From Motiliproteus sp. MSK22-1 (GTDB taxonomy: Bacteria > Pseudomonadota > Gammaproteobacteria > Pseudomonadales > Balneatricaceae), in NCBI RefSeq assembly GCF_001968815.1, contig NZ_MIEQ01000021.1, forward strand, positions 54,814-118,813: DNA of 64,000 nt. Direction: 5' to 3'. The position numbers were made by a program, and so were the translations under genes. Below the pieces are notes generated by a model. It worked only from the letters and a program-made list of their open reading frames with translations, ran no database searches and was not told the origin of the DNA. How positions within the stretch are numbered: position 1 is the stretch's first letter; the number at the start of each line of letters is the position of its first letter. Of this stretch, positions 56,195-63,861 are shown piece after piece.

Positions 56195-57787
56195 TAAATG
56201 GATAGACCTATGGATAGATATCAAGCTTTCTTAGCGTTAGTTTTTCTTGCAATACCAGTAACTGCAGAGGCTACTATTGCATACTCAAGAGTTGGCGGAT
56301 GGACGGCTTACCACAGTGGGGAGATGTATTACTACTCCACTCCTGAAGCTGCTATTGATTCAGGGATTGCAAATGCAGCTGGACACAATCTATCTGGAGG
56401 ACACCACCCAAATGGAGTTCATCCACTTTTGCGTACAGGTTCAGCTACAATAGCAGACGATTGTACACCTTTATACTGTGGTATTGGAGGTGCGCACGGT
56501 ACGCCATCCGGCTTTTATGATATGACTGCAACAGCTCCTGGATGGAACGTTCTTTTTGGTGTCGAAACTACCATAAGCGCTTATAGAAAAATCATCCCTG
56601 AAGGTACTCCTCAAATTGGCCCCATACCGGAAGATGATCGAGAAGTATTCACCCGAGACAATGGAGCACCGCACTGTACGAACCCAGAAATGAGAGATCC
56701 CATTCTTATTGCCACTGGCAATAAATTCCAACAGGAAACGGACCTAACCAGCGTTGGCCCTCAGCCGTTAATACTCCGTCGAAGTTACAACAGCAGCGAC
56801 GGTATTTGGCGCTTTAATTACAAACAACGTCTTGTTGTCAGTGATGCGGAGACTATGCAAGTGGTTCGCCCGGACGGTCAGGCGTTGACTTATACATTAG
56901 CGAACTCAACCTGGAGTTCTGATGGTGATGTCTATCACCAGTTAGAAGAAAATGCTGAGGGTTACCCTTGGAAACTATCGCTGCAATCGGGCAGCATTGA
57001 GTACTACGATGACCAAGGCCGTGTGGTCTTACTCCAGTCTCCGCAAGGGCAGCTACATACCCTGGACTACGTTGATAACAGCATGACCATCCACAATGCT
57101 CTGGGTGATCAATTGGTTATCAACCATAACGATCAAGGATTGCCGATTGATGCGGTGCTCAATGGCACAGAATCTGTAACCTACGAGTACGACGATTGGG
57201 AGCGACTAACGTCCATGACTCGCTCGGATGCGACCCGTCGTTTATATCATTATGAGTTTTTTGCTCGCAGCTATCATCTCACGGGTATCACTGACGAACG
57301 TGGTGTTCGCTTCGCCACTTGGGATTACGATGAACAAGGCCGCGGAATACTCAGTGAACACGCAGGCCAGGAGCGCACCGAGCTTGTTTATAACGCTGAT
57401 GGCTCCACCACGGTCACCAATCCCTTAGGTAAACAGACCACCTACCACTTTGCCGAGATTGAAGGCTTAAAGCGGGTGACTCAAGTGGAAGGTCACGCTT
57501 CTGCGAATTGCCTCGCTGCCAACAAAGATTACAGCTATTACGCTAACGGCTTGCTTAAAACCCGCACCGATTGGCAAGGAGTCACTACCCGTTTTGAGTA
57601 CAATGACCGGGGGCTTAAAACCCGTCGTATCGAAGCGGAAGGCACGCCTCAGGAACGCATTACCAGCTGGACCTGGGATCCGGTTAAACCCTTGAACCTG
57701 ACCCGCACTGAAGGCGGTAAAACAACCACCTATCAGTACAACGCTATGGGTCAGATGATCCGTCAACAAGAAAGCGCCGATCAATAA
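55761..57787 (+). repeat. 434-bp collinear repeat at the 3' ends of RHS modules A and B
   Basis: Bases 55761-56194 and 57354-57787 align without gaps at an offset of 1593 bp and give nearly identical protein (for example GLKTRRIEAEGTPQERIT in both). The upstream halves of the two genes are more diverged. The interval shown spans both copies and the material between. Confidence 0.85.
56198..57787 (+). CDS. split RHS protein, amino-terminal module B
   Basis: The 529-residue protein has a signal peptide (YQAFLALVFLAIPVTAEA, cleavage near AEA-TI) after ATG 56198, or possibly ATG 56210 (MDRYQ). Residues about 20-165 form a different exported domain with paired Cys (DDCTPLYCGIGG), while NPEMRDPILIATGNKFQQET and LILRRSYNSSDGIW (about 170-200) show the same DUF6531-type RHS start as module A. 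The YD repeats at the 3' end are nearly identical to module A. It has no RHS core. It stands between module A and the long YD subunit, as an alternative amino terminus. Confidence 0.72.
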   Translation: MDRPMDRYQAFLALVFLAIPVTAEATIAYSRVGGWTAYHSGEMYYYSTPEAAIDSGIANAAGHNLSGGHHPNGVHPLLRTGSATIADDCTPLYCGIGGAHGTPSGFYDMTATAPGWNVLFGVETTISAYRKIIPEGTPQIGPIPEDDREVFTRDNGAPHCTNPEMRDPILIATGNKFQQETDLTSVGPQPLILRRSYNSSDGIWRFNYKQRLVVSDAETMQVVRPDGQALTYTLANSTWSSDGDVYHQLEENAEGYPWKLSLQSGSIEYYDDQGRVVLLQSPQGQLHTLDYVDNSMTIHNALGDQLVINHNDQGLPIDAVLNGTESVTYEYDDWERLTSMTRSDATRRLYHYEFFARSYHLTGITDERGVRFATWDYDEQGRGILSEHAGQERTELVYNADGSTTVTNPLGKQTTYHFAEIEGLKRVTQVEGHASANCLAANKDYSYYANGLLKTRTDWQGVTTRFEYNDRGLKTRRIEAEGTPQERITSWTWDPVKPLNLTRTEGGKTTTYQYNAMGQMIRQQESADQ

Positions 57788-57816
57788 GGCTTGTGACACT
57801 GAATAAGGATGTGAAG

Positions 57817-60800
57817 ATGAAACGATTAGCCATCGCCTGCGGGCTCGGTGCTGCGGTACTCGGTTCCAGTGTTGTCACTGCCGATCCAGAATGGAATTAC
57901 ACCTATAATGCCCTGGGGCTGGTGGAGACCATCGACGGTCCCCGCACCGATGTTTCCGACATCACCCGCAATGATTATGATGCTCAGGGGCGGTTGATCA
58001 AAATCACCAATGCTTTGGGTCATACCAGTGAACTCTCGGAATTTACCGCTCAGGGTCAACCCCAGCGCCAGATCGACGCCAACGGGGTGGTGACTCTGAT
58101 GACCTACCACCCTCGGGGCTGGCTGGCCAGCTCGACGATTAAAGATCCCGGCGGCAATACCGCCTTGGATGCCAGCACCACCTACACCTATGACGCAGTG
58201 GGGCAGGTCATCCGCACGACTCTGCCCGGTGGCGCTTTTGTCGAATACGAGTACGACGATGCCCGGCGTCTGACCGCCATGAGTAACCACCTCGGTGAGC
58301 GGATGGAATACACGCTGGATGCCGCCGGTAACCGCACCCAAGTGGAGATCAAAGACAGCTCCGGTACCCTGGTCAGTACTCAGACTCAACTCTTTGATGA
58401 ACTCAGCCGAGTGCTGCAAAATATCGGCGCCAATCACCAGACTACCGGCTTTGCCTACGATAAAAACGGCAATCAAACTCAAGTCACTGATGGGCGCTCC
58501 AATGCCAGCACTCAGGCCTTTGATGCGCTCAATCGCCTCGTCACCCAAACTGATCCGGACAGCTTTGAAGTGGGTTATAGCTACGACAGCCAGGACCGGA
58601 TCAAAACCGTCACCGACCAGCGTGGTCTGGTCACCACCTACGATTACGATGCCTTCGGTAACCTGCTGTCCTTAACCAGCCCGGATACCGGCACCACCAC
58701 CTACAGGTATGATGATGCCGGTAACCGTATCCAACAGGTGGATGCGCGAGGGGTGATCAGCCACTACAGCTACGACGCCCTGAACCGTCTGACCGCCGTC
58801 AGCTATCCGGGCGATCCTGCAGAGAATATCAGCTACCGCTATGACACCGGCACCGGCTGTAACTACTGCATCGGCCGTCGCACCGGCGTCACCGATCACA
58901 GCGGTGACATTGACTGGACTTATGACCATCGGGGTAACCTGTCCAGCAAGCACTACCGCATTGAAGGCATCAGCTACAGCCTTGAGTACGCCTATGATTT
59001 GGATGGCAATCTCACCCAAATCAGCTATCCCAGTGGTCGCTTAGTCAACTATCTTCGCGACAGTGCCGGACGGATCAGCGCCATCACCACCCAGGAACAG
59101 GCCGGCGCCACGGTCGACCCCGTAGTCAGTGGCGTCAGCTATCTGCCCTTTGGCCCCATGACGAGTTACAGCTACGCGAACGGCGTGAGCCAGACCCTCA
59201 GCTACGACCAGGACTATCGGGTTCAGAATATCGCGTCTATCGGGACCCATCCGATACTGGATCGGAGCTACGGCTACGATGCCAACAGCAACATCACGAC
59301 TCTGGCAGACGTTTTAGAGCCAAACAACAACCAACTCTTCGACTACGACAATATCAACCGCCTGATCAGCGCAGACGGTGCTTACGGCCAACTGACTTAT
59401 GACTATGACGGCGTCGGCAATCGAGTCGCCAAAACCGAAACCAGGGTGGGCGTTCCTCTGAGTGAAACCTATATTTACGCCCCCGACTCCAATCAACTGC
59501 AACAAGTGGACTACCTGACCGGAGCCAGTTTGGCTACACGCTCCTTTGACTACAACGCCAACGGCAATCTAACCAAGGACAGCTACATTGGTGGCCCCGT
59601 CCGAGACCTGAGCTACAACCAAGCCAACCGCTACCTGGCGGCCGATCTGAATGGTACCCCCCGGGCCGACTACCGCTACAACAGCCTGGGCCAGCGCACC
59701 GTTAAAATCGCCCAGGGTTACCTGAAAACCCTGGGAGACCATTACCACTACGATGAAAATGGCACCTTACTGGCCGTGACCGACCGTAATGGCAGCCTCA
59801 AGCGCGAATACCTCTATCTGGAGAACCTGAAAGTGGCGGTACTGGTGGAAACCGACACCGCCAATGAATGGGATGAGTTTGATACTCGATCACCAAACTC
59901 TCCACCCAGCATTATCTCCATCGCCGGTACCACTGCGCTGGTGGCTCAGCCTTACGCGTATGACGCCGATAACCAGCTGGAAGCGACTGGCATTAGCCTG
60001 ATCAGTTACCTGCTGATTGAAGGCCCATCGGGAATGAGTGTTTCCAGCAGCGGACTGATCAGTTGGACACCCAGCGCCGATCAGCTCGGCAATCACAACG
60101 TAGAGATTGATGCCATCGATGCCAATGGCCAGGGAACCCAACGCTTCAGCATCGAAGTCAGCCCAGATCCGGCTCAAACCCTGCCGCCCACCATCACCTC
60201 CAGCGCCAACACCGAGGCCACCGTCGGTCAGCCCTACCACTACGACGCAGACAATCAACTCGACGCCACTGGCACCGACCCGATCACCTACAGCCTGACC
60301 TCCGGCCCAAGCGGCATGAGCCTCAGCCCCGAAGGCATCCTGAGCTGGACCCCAACCGCCGATCAAACCGGCAGTCATGGGGTGAGTCTGCAAGCGGATA
60401 ACCCGAACGGCAACGATAGCCAGAACTTCAACATCCAGGTGATGGCCGCCCCGATGCCAGGCCAGATCAACCTCTCGAACTACGTTATTGGTCGCTATGA
60501 CAGCGGCCAGGACCTCAACGGGACAGCCACCGTCGAAGACAACGGCAACCGCCTGCGCCTTCAGGGTAACAGCTGGAAGCAAATCCCCTTTCCCTACAGC
60601 GTCACCGCCGACACCGTGCTGGAATTTGACTTTCAGAGCAGCGCCCAGGGGGAAATCCACGGCATCGGACTGGATAACGACCGGGGCCATAGCATCAACC
60701 GCACCTTCCAGTTATACGGCACCCAGAACTGGGGCATCCAGGACCACCACAACTACTCTGGCGGCAGCCAACACTACCGGATAAAAGTCGGCGACTTCTT

Positions 60801-61620
60801 CACCGGCCACATGCAATACCTGTTCTTCACCATGGACCACGACATCAGCAACCCGACCGGGGAAAGTGTCTTCAGCAACATCCGTGTCTATGAAGAAGCG
60901 GACAACAGCCCGCCAAGCATCACCTCCAGCGCCAACACCACCGCTGTCATCGATCAAGCCTACCACTACGACGCCAACGATCAGTTGGAAGCCAGCGGCG
61001 CCAGCCCGATCAGCTACAGCCTGAGCGCAGGACCGGCGGGCATGACCGTAGCCAGCAATGGCACCCTGAGCTGGACACCCACCGCCGCCCAACTGGGTAG
61101 CCACAGCGTAACCCTCCAGGCCGACAACAGTTACGGCAGTGACAGCCAGAGCTACAGCATCACCGTTACAGCCGCCGTTGCCCCATTAAACTTCAACAAC
61201 GAAACCCTCGGCAGCTACACCACCAGCCAGGATCTGGCCGGTACGGTGACCCTTGAAGACGGCGGTCATAGCCTGCATCTGGTGGGTAATCGTTGGCAGC
61301 AAATCGCCTTCCCCTACACCCTGACCGCCAATACTGTACTGGAATTTGATTTCAGCAGCAGCGTCCAAGGGGAGATCCACGCCATCGGTTTTGATAACGA
61401 TCATACCCACACCACCAACCGCACCTTCCAACTCTACGGTACCCAACACTGGGGCATCCAGGATTATCGTAACTACAGCAGTGGAACCCAGCACTACCGC
61501 ATCGTGGTGGGCGAGCATTACACCGGTAACGTGCAATACCTCTACTTCGTCGCCGACCAGGACATCAGCAACCCCACCGGGGAAAGCGTCTTCAGCAACG
61601 TTCGCGTGTATGAACAATAA
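57817..61620 (+). CDS. split RHS protein, long YD-repeat subunit with Ig-like and beta-sandwich modules
   Basis: The 1267-residue protein starts at ATG 57817 after AAGGA; a GTG 24 bases earlier is in frame but unlikely. It has a signal peptide (LAIACGLGAAVLGSSVVTA, cleavage near VTA-DP). Residues about 22-670 carry many YD/RHS repeats (for example YDAQGRLIK, YDDAGNRIQQVDARG) that build the cocoon, with a CNYC pair near residue 350. At about residue 665 the pre-core sequence EYLYLENLKVAVLVE is cut off from the core. Instead come three Ig-like (He_PIG type) repeats, about 695-787, 789-879 and 1031-1119, with core PPSITSSANT and two related beta-sandwich modules at about 884-1027 and 1124-1267, both ending FSNxRVYE. 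The RHS core is encoded by the next gene. Confidence 0.82.
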   Translation: MKRLAIACGLGAAVLGSSVVTADPEWNYTYNALGLVETIDGPRTDVSDITRNDYDAQGRLIKITNALGHTSELSEFTAQGQPQRQIDANGVVTLMTYHPRGWLASSTIKDPGGNTALDASTTYTYDAVGQVIRTTLPGGAFVEYEYDDARRLTAMSNHLGERMEYTLDAAGNRTQVEIKDSSGTLVSTQTQLFDELSRVLQNIGANHQTTGFAYDKNGNQTQVTDGRSNASTQAFDALNRLVTQTDPDSFEVGYSYDSQDRIKTVTDQRGLVTTYDYDAFGNLLSLTSPDTGTTTYRYDDAGNRIQQVDARGVISHYSYDALNRLTAVSYPGDPAENISYRYDTGTGCNYCIGRRTGVTDHSGDIDWTYDHRGNLSSKHYRIEGISYSLEYAYDLDGNLTQISYPSGRLVNYLRDSAGRISAITTQEQAGATVDPVVSGVSYLPFGPMTSYSYANGVSQTLSYDQDYRVQNIASIGTHPILDRSYGYDANSNITTLADVLEPNNNQLFDYDNINRLISADGAYGQLTYDYDGVGNRVAKTETRVGVPLSETYIYAPDSNQLQQVDYLTGASLATRSFDYNANGNLTKDSYIGGPVRDLSYNQANRYLAADLNGTPRADYRYNSLGQRTVKIAQGYLKTLGDHYHYDENGTLLAVTDRNGSLKREYLYLENLKVAVLVETDTANEWDEFDTRSPNSPPSIISIAGTTALVAQPYAYDADNQLEATGISLISYLLIEGPSGMSVSSSGLISWTPSADQLGNHNVEIDAIDANGQGTQRFSIEVSPDPAQTLPPTITSSANTEATVGQPYHYDADNQLDATGTDPITYSLTSGPSGMSLSPEGILSWTPTADQTGSHGVSLQADNPNGNDSQNFNIQVMAAPMPGQINLSNYVIGRYDSGQDLNGTATVEDNGNRLRLQGNSWKQIPFPYSVTADTVLEFDFQSSAQGEIHGIGLDNDRGHSINRTFQLYGTQNWGIQDHHNYSGGSQHYRIKVGDFFTGHMQYLFFTMDHDISNPTGESVFSNIRVYEEADNSPPSITSSANTTAVIDQAYHYDANDQLEASGASPISYSLSAGPAGMTVASNGTLSWTPTAAQLGSHSVTLQADNSYGSDSQSYSITVTAAVAPLNFNNETLGSYTTSQDLAGTVTLEDGGHSLHLVGNRWQQIAFPYTLTANTVLEFDFSSSVQGEIHAIGFDNDHTHTTNRTFQLYGTQHWGIQDYRNYSSGTQHYRIVVGEHYTGNVQYLYFVADQDISNPTGESVFSNVRVYEQ

Positions 61621-61644
61621 CCCCAGGTACGGGAGAGAAAGACT

Positions 61645-62430
61645 ATGGACAATCGTAACCGCAACCGCCTGAACCGCTTTATCCAGATGGGCCTGGGTTT
61701 ATTGATCAGCCTGCTGCTTACCAGTCAGGCCCAGGCTGCAAAAGAGCTATTATTTATCCACAACGACCATCTGGGCACCCCGCAGGTGGTGACCGACCAG
61801 AATCAGACCGTGGTCTGGGAAGGAAAGCGTAAACCCTTTGGGGAAACGGAAGAGGTGGTCTCGGAGATTGATCAACAGGCGGGTTTTCCGGGCCAGTATT
61901 TTGATCAAGAGATGGGCTTATACTATAACTATATGCGGGATTATGATCCGAGTGTGGGACGGTATATCCAGAGTGATCTGATTGGGTTAGGAGGAGGGCT
62001 CAATACTTATGGGTATGCCTTAGGGAATCCAATAAAATATAGTGATCCCACTGGGGAGGCTGTATGTGGTGGTTTTTGCGTTGTCGGTGCTCTCTATGTT
62101 GTATACGAAGGGTGCATAGCAATTACATATACTGTCACAGCAATTGTCGCTGGAGCCGTTATTGTTGATGAGGTATCTAGGATTGCGGATGCTACTTGTG
62201 ATGATTGCTCCGAAAATAATAATGATGACGATAAGTGTGATAAAAAGCTCAGTGATGGTTTTTTGAGACACCTTGGTATAGATGCGCATGCTATTAAGCG
62301 TGAGATGGTTCCTGGAGGTGGTTGGGGAGCATATAACTTATGTGGATGCAAAGATGGCAGAATACTGTTGAAGAGAAGTAAGGATTGTAAGGATCCAGGT
62401 GGAGATGATACTGGTGAAAAATGGAAATAG
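61645..62430 (+). CDS. split RHS protein, core subunit with toxin-like tip
   Basis: The 261-residue protein has its own basic start and signal peptide (RNRNRLNRFIQ, then MGLGLLISLLLTSQAQA). Residues about 32-132 are the RHS core: [49 protein letters not shown] and GYALGNPIKYSDPTG (in parts), the place where RHS proteins are normally cut before the tip. Residues about 133-261 are the variable tip: a hydrophobic stretch (CVVGALYVVYEGCIAITYTV), a Cys/Asp/Asn-rich link and a carboxyl domain HLGIDAHAIKREM with CGCKDGRILLKRS. This resembles the polymorphic toxin type 33 layout but is not certain. GC content falls sharply after the core. GGGAGAG precedes the ATG. Confidence 0.78.
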   Translation: MDNRNRNRLNRFIQMGLGLLISLLLTSQAQAAKELLFIHNDHLGTPQVVTDQNQTVVWEGKRKPFGETEEVVSEIDQQAGFPGQYFDQEMGLYYNYMRDYDPSVGRYIQSDLIGLGGGLNTYGYALGNPIKYSDPTGEAVCGGFCVVGALYVVYEGCIAITYTVTAIVAGAVIVDEVSRIADATCDDCSENNNDDDKCDKKLSDGFLRHLGIDAHAIKREMVPGGGWGAYNLCGCKDGRILLKRSKDCKDPGGDDTGEKWK

Positions 62431-62869
62431 ACCTACAGAGAATAACCCTATAGTGAGGGTATATCTTATGTTTCATTGCCCTCTAGGAACTCCGGCTGAA
62501 GCAAGCTTGAGATCCTTCGTTATAGATCTATCAGGGGAGGGACAGTCCTTTTTGAAATGTAATACTTTTCAAGGAAGAGGATCTTCATTGCACCCACCTT
62601 TTTTTGCATTTGAAATAGGATTTGAACAAAAAACGTACGATTACGATCAACTGATATCTCGTATAGAGGGTCTGTTTTATTCTGTTAAAAAAAGCAAAAA
62701 AATAATAGATAACATTCTTCTATCAAATGATGTCCGAGCAACTTTTGTAATGAATTTCAACTGTCAAAATTCAGAACAAAAACCTGTGTTTGACTTGAAT
62801 AATGAACAATTAAAATTACTTGGAGATATTGGAGCATCATTGAGTCTTGATACTTATTTTGAGTTCTAG
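62405..62869 (+). CDS. probable immunity protein for the RHS tip
   Basis: The gene overlaps the 3' end of the RHS core/tip gene by 26 bases. The likely start is ATG 62405 or GTG 62414; a GTG at 62399 is also in frame. The 154-residue product is a soluble alpha/beta protein without signal peptide, with a pattern like DUF4279-type immunity proteins, ending PVFDLNNEQLKLLGDIGASL then SLDTYFEF. The overlap with the toxin-like tip and low GC are what make it an immunity candidate. Function inferred from position; the family match should be checked. Confidence 0.65.
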   Translation: MILVKNGNRPTENNPIVRVYLMFHCPLGTPAEASLRSFVIDLSGEGQSFLKCNTFQGRGSSLHPPFFAFEIGFEQKTYDYDQLISRIEGLFYSVKKSKKIIDNILLSNDVRATFVMNFNCQNSEQKPVFDLNNEQLKLLGDIGASLSLDTYFEF

Positions 62870-62896
62870 GAAGCAGGATCAGGTACAACATTAAGG

Positions 62897-62930
62897 AAAC
62901 CAATGGGGTCAGCAAAACCAATGGGGTCAG
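62897..62930 (+). repeat. two exact 16-bp repeats, AAACCAATGGGGTCAG
   Basis: Copies lie at 62897-62912 and 62915-62930 with an 18-bp period, followed by ACCC, in the short gap between the immunity gene and the orphan RHS core. GGGGTCAGA-type words are common near REP-associated (RAYT) elements in marine gammaproteobacteria; no transposase is next to them here. Confidence 0.6.
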
Positions 62931-62940
62931 ACCCTGTGGT

Positions 62941-62996
62941 AGGCGGGTTTTCCGGGCCAGTATTATGATCCTGAGACTAAACTGTACTACAACTAT
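62941..62996 (+). pseudogene. orphan RHS core start, no start codon
   Basis: The sequence at 62941-62964 is identical over 24 bases to 61877-61900 of the core gene and encodes [17 protein letters not shown]. An in-frame TAG (62940-62942) precedes it, so it cannot be translated from upstream; the first ATG is 62997. It is a displaced core end joined to a second tip. Confidence 0.7.
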
Positions 62997-63050
62997 ATGC
63001 GGGATTATGATCCTGAGACTAAACTGTACTACAACTATATGCGGGATTAT
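62967..63050 (+). repeat. 42-bp in-frame tandem duplication in the orphan core
   Basis: The 42-bp unit starting GATCCTGAGACTAAACTGTA occurs at 62967-63008 and 63009-63050 without change and adds 14 residues ([14 protein letters not shown]). The functional core gene has one version of this segment. Confidence 0.85.
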
Positions 63051-63494
63051 GATTCTAGTATTGGACGGTATGTACAGAGTGACCCGATAGGGCTGGATGG
63101 TGGGGAAAATACCTATGGATACGTTTTAGGAAACCCTCTGAACTATACTGATAAGTATGGTAGGGCGGCAGATATGGGGAGTTGTACTTATGAGCAGTGG
63201 CGACCTCTTCGAGATGCTGTGCAAACTGCTTGTAAAACGGACCTTTCGTTCGGAAAACCGTTGCGGAAGTGTGAGTACCATAATTCGTGTGAAATCCTTT
63301 TTGAAAAAGAAAGTCGATGGCAAGCTTGTGCTGTTGCAAGAGGGGTTCTGTCACACACTTGTTTTTTTGACAGAATTGAAGATCCTAGTGATGGCCATGC
63401 AGACGAAACTATAAGTGCAATAAGGCTAAAAGAGGATTGTGCTGCAATAATAGATTCCAAGCCAGAGTGTAAGACTTGTCCTGCTTTCAAATAA
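62997..63494 (+). CDS. orphan RHS core and cysteine-rich tip (Novel toxin 16-like)
   Basis: If translated from ATG 62997 this is a 165-residue protein: core end [34 protein letters not shown], then a tip of about 105 residues with nine or ten Cys. The tip has the pattern [34 protein letters not shown], a CFF step and GHADE, which fits the Cys/His pattern I know for Novel toxin 16. It has no signal peptide or ribosome site, so it is probably a silent tip cassette used by recombination at the shared core, not a separate toxin. The next gene encodes an ankyrin protein. Confidence 0.65.
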   Translation: MRDYDPETKLYYNYMRDYDSSIGRYVQSDPIGLDGGENTYGYVLGNPLNYTDKYGRAADMGSCTYEQWRPLRDAVQTACKTDLSFGKPLRKCEYHNSCEILFEKESRWQACAVARGVLSHTCFFDRIEDPSDGHADETISAIRLKEDCAAIIDSKPECKTCPAFK

Positions 63495-63507
63495 AGAGAT
63501 ATTTTTC

Positions 63508-63861
63508 ATGATTAAGGAGTTTTTGGATCATTTTGATTACAAGAGTATTCACGATTCTGACTCATGTGGGGACACTCCACTATATTATGCTGTGTTTCGA
63601 AAAGAGCTTGAGATAGCTAAGGAGCTTATTGAGCTAGGAGTTGACGTTAATAAAAAATGTGAGTTCGGTGTAACCCCTATCTATGAAGCTATTGATAAGA
63701 GCAACATACCAATGATTAAATTGCTTCTAGAAAATGGTGCTAGAGTAGATATAGAAACAGAAATCGGTGATACAGCGAGGGAACTTGCTAAATACATCAA
63801 TAATCAGGAAATTCTAAATTTAATAAAAGAATATGAGCGGCAAAAAGGGGACGCCCATTAG
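63508..63861 (+). CDS. ankyrin-repeat protein, possible immunity protein of the orphan tip
   Basis: The 117-residue protein contains about three ankyrin repeats (CGDTPLYYAVFRKELEIAKEL, in parts; FGVTPIYEAIDKSNIPMIKLL, in parts; EIGDTARELAKYINNQEI) with the typical ITPLxxA and LLExGA pattern as LLENGARVDI. It lies 13 bp after the orphan tip. Ankyrin proteins are known immunity partners in polymorphic toxin loci, and this position is typical. GC content is low like the tip. It has no signal peptide. Confidence 0.72.
   Translation: MIKEFLDHFDYKSIHDSDSCGDTPLYYAVFRKELEIAKELIELGVDVNKKCEFGVTPIYEAIDKSNIPMIKLLLENGARVDIETEIGDTARELAKYINNQEILNLIKEYERQKGDAH

Noticed and set aside
57826..58548. 240-codon minus-strand open frame inside the long RHS subunit, and similar ones at 59890-60690 and 61186-61617
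   Set aside because: They are shadows of regular, GC-rich YD and Ig repeats. The encoded sequences are repetitive (GVVVVVG-like), have no ribosome sites and do not match a known family.
54596..61620. Split RHS genes considered as simple decay of one gene by nonsense mutations
   Set aside because: Each piece starts with its own ribosome site and a signal peptide not part of a normal RHS chain, and modules A and B are intact alternatives. Decay would not create these. It remains the main alternative to test.
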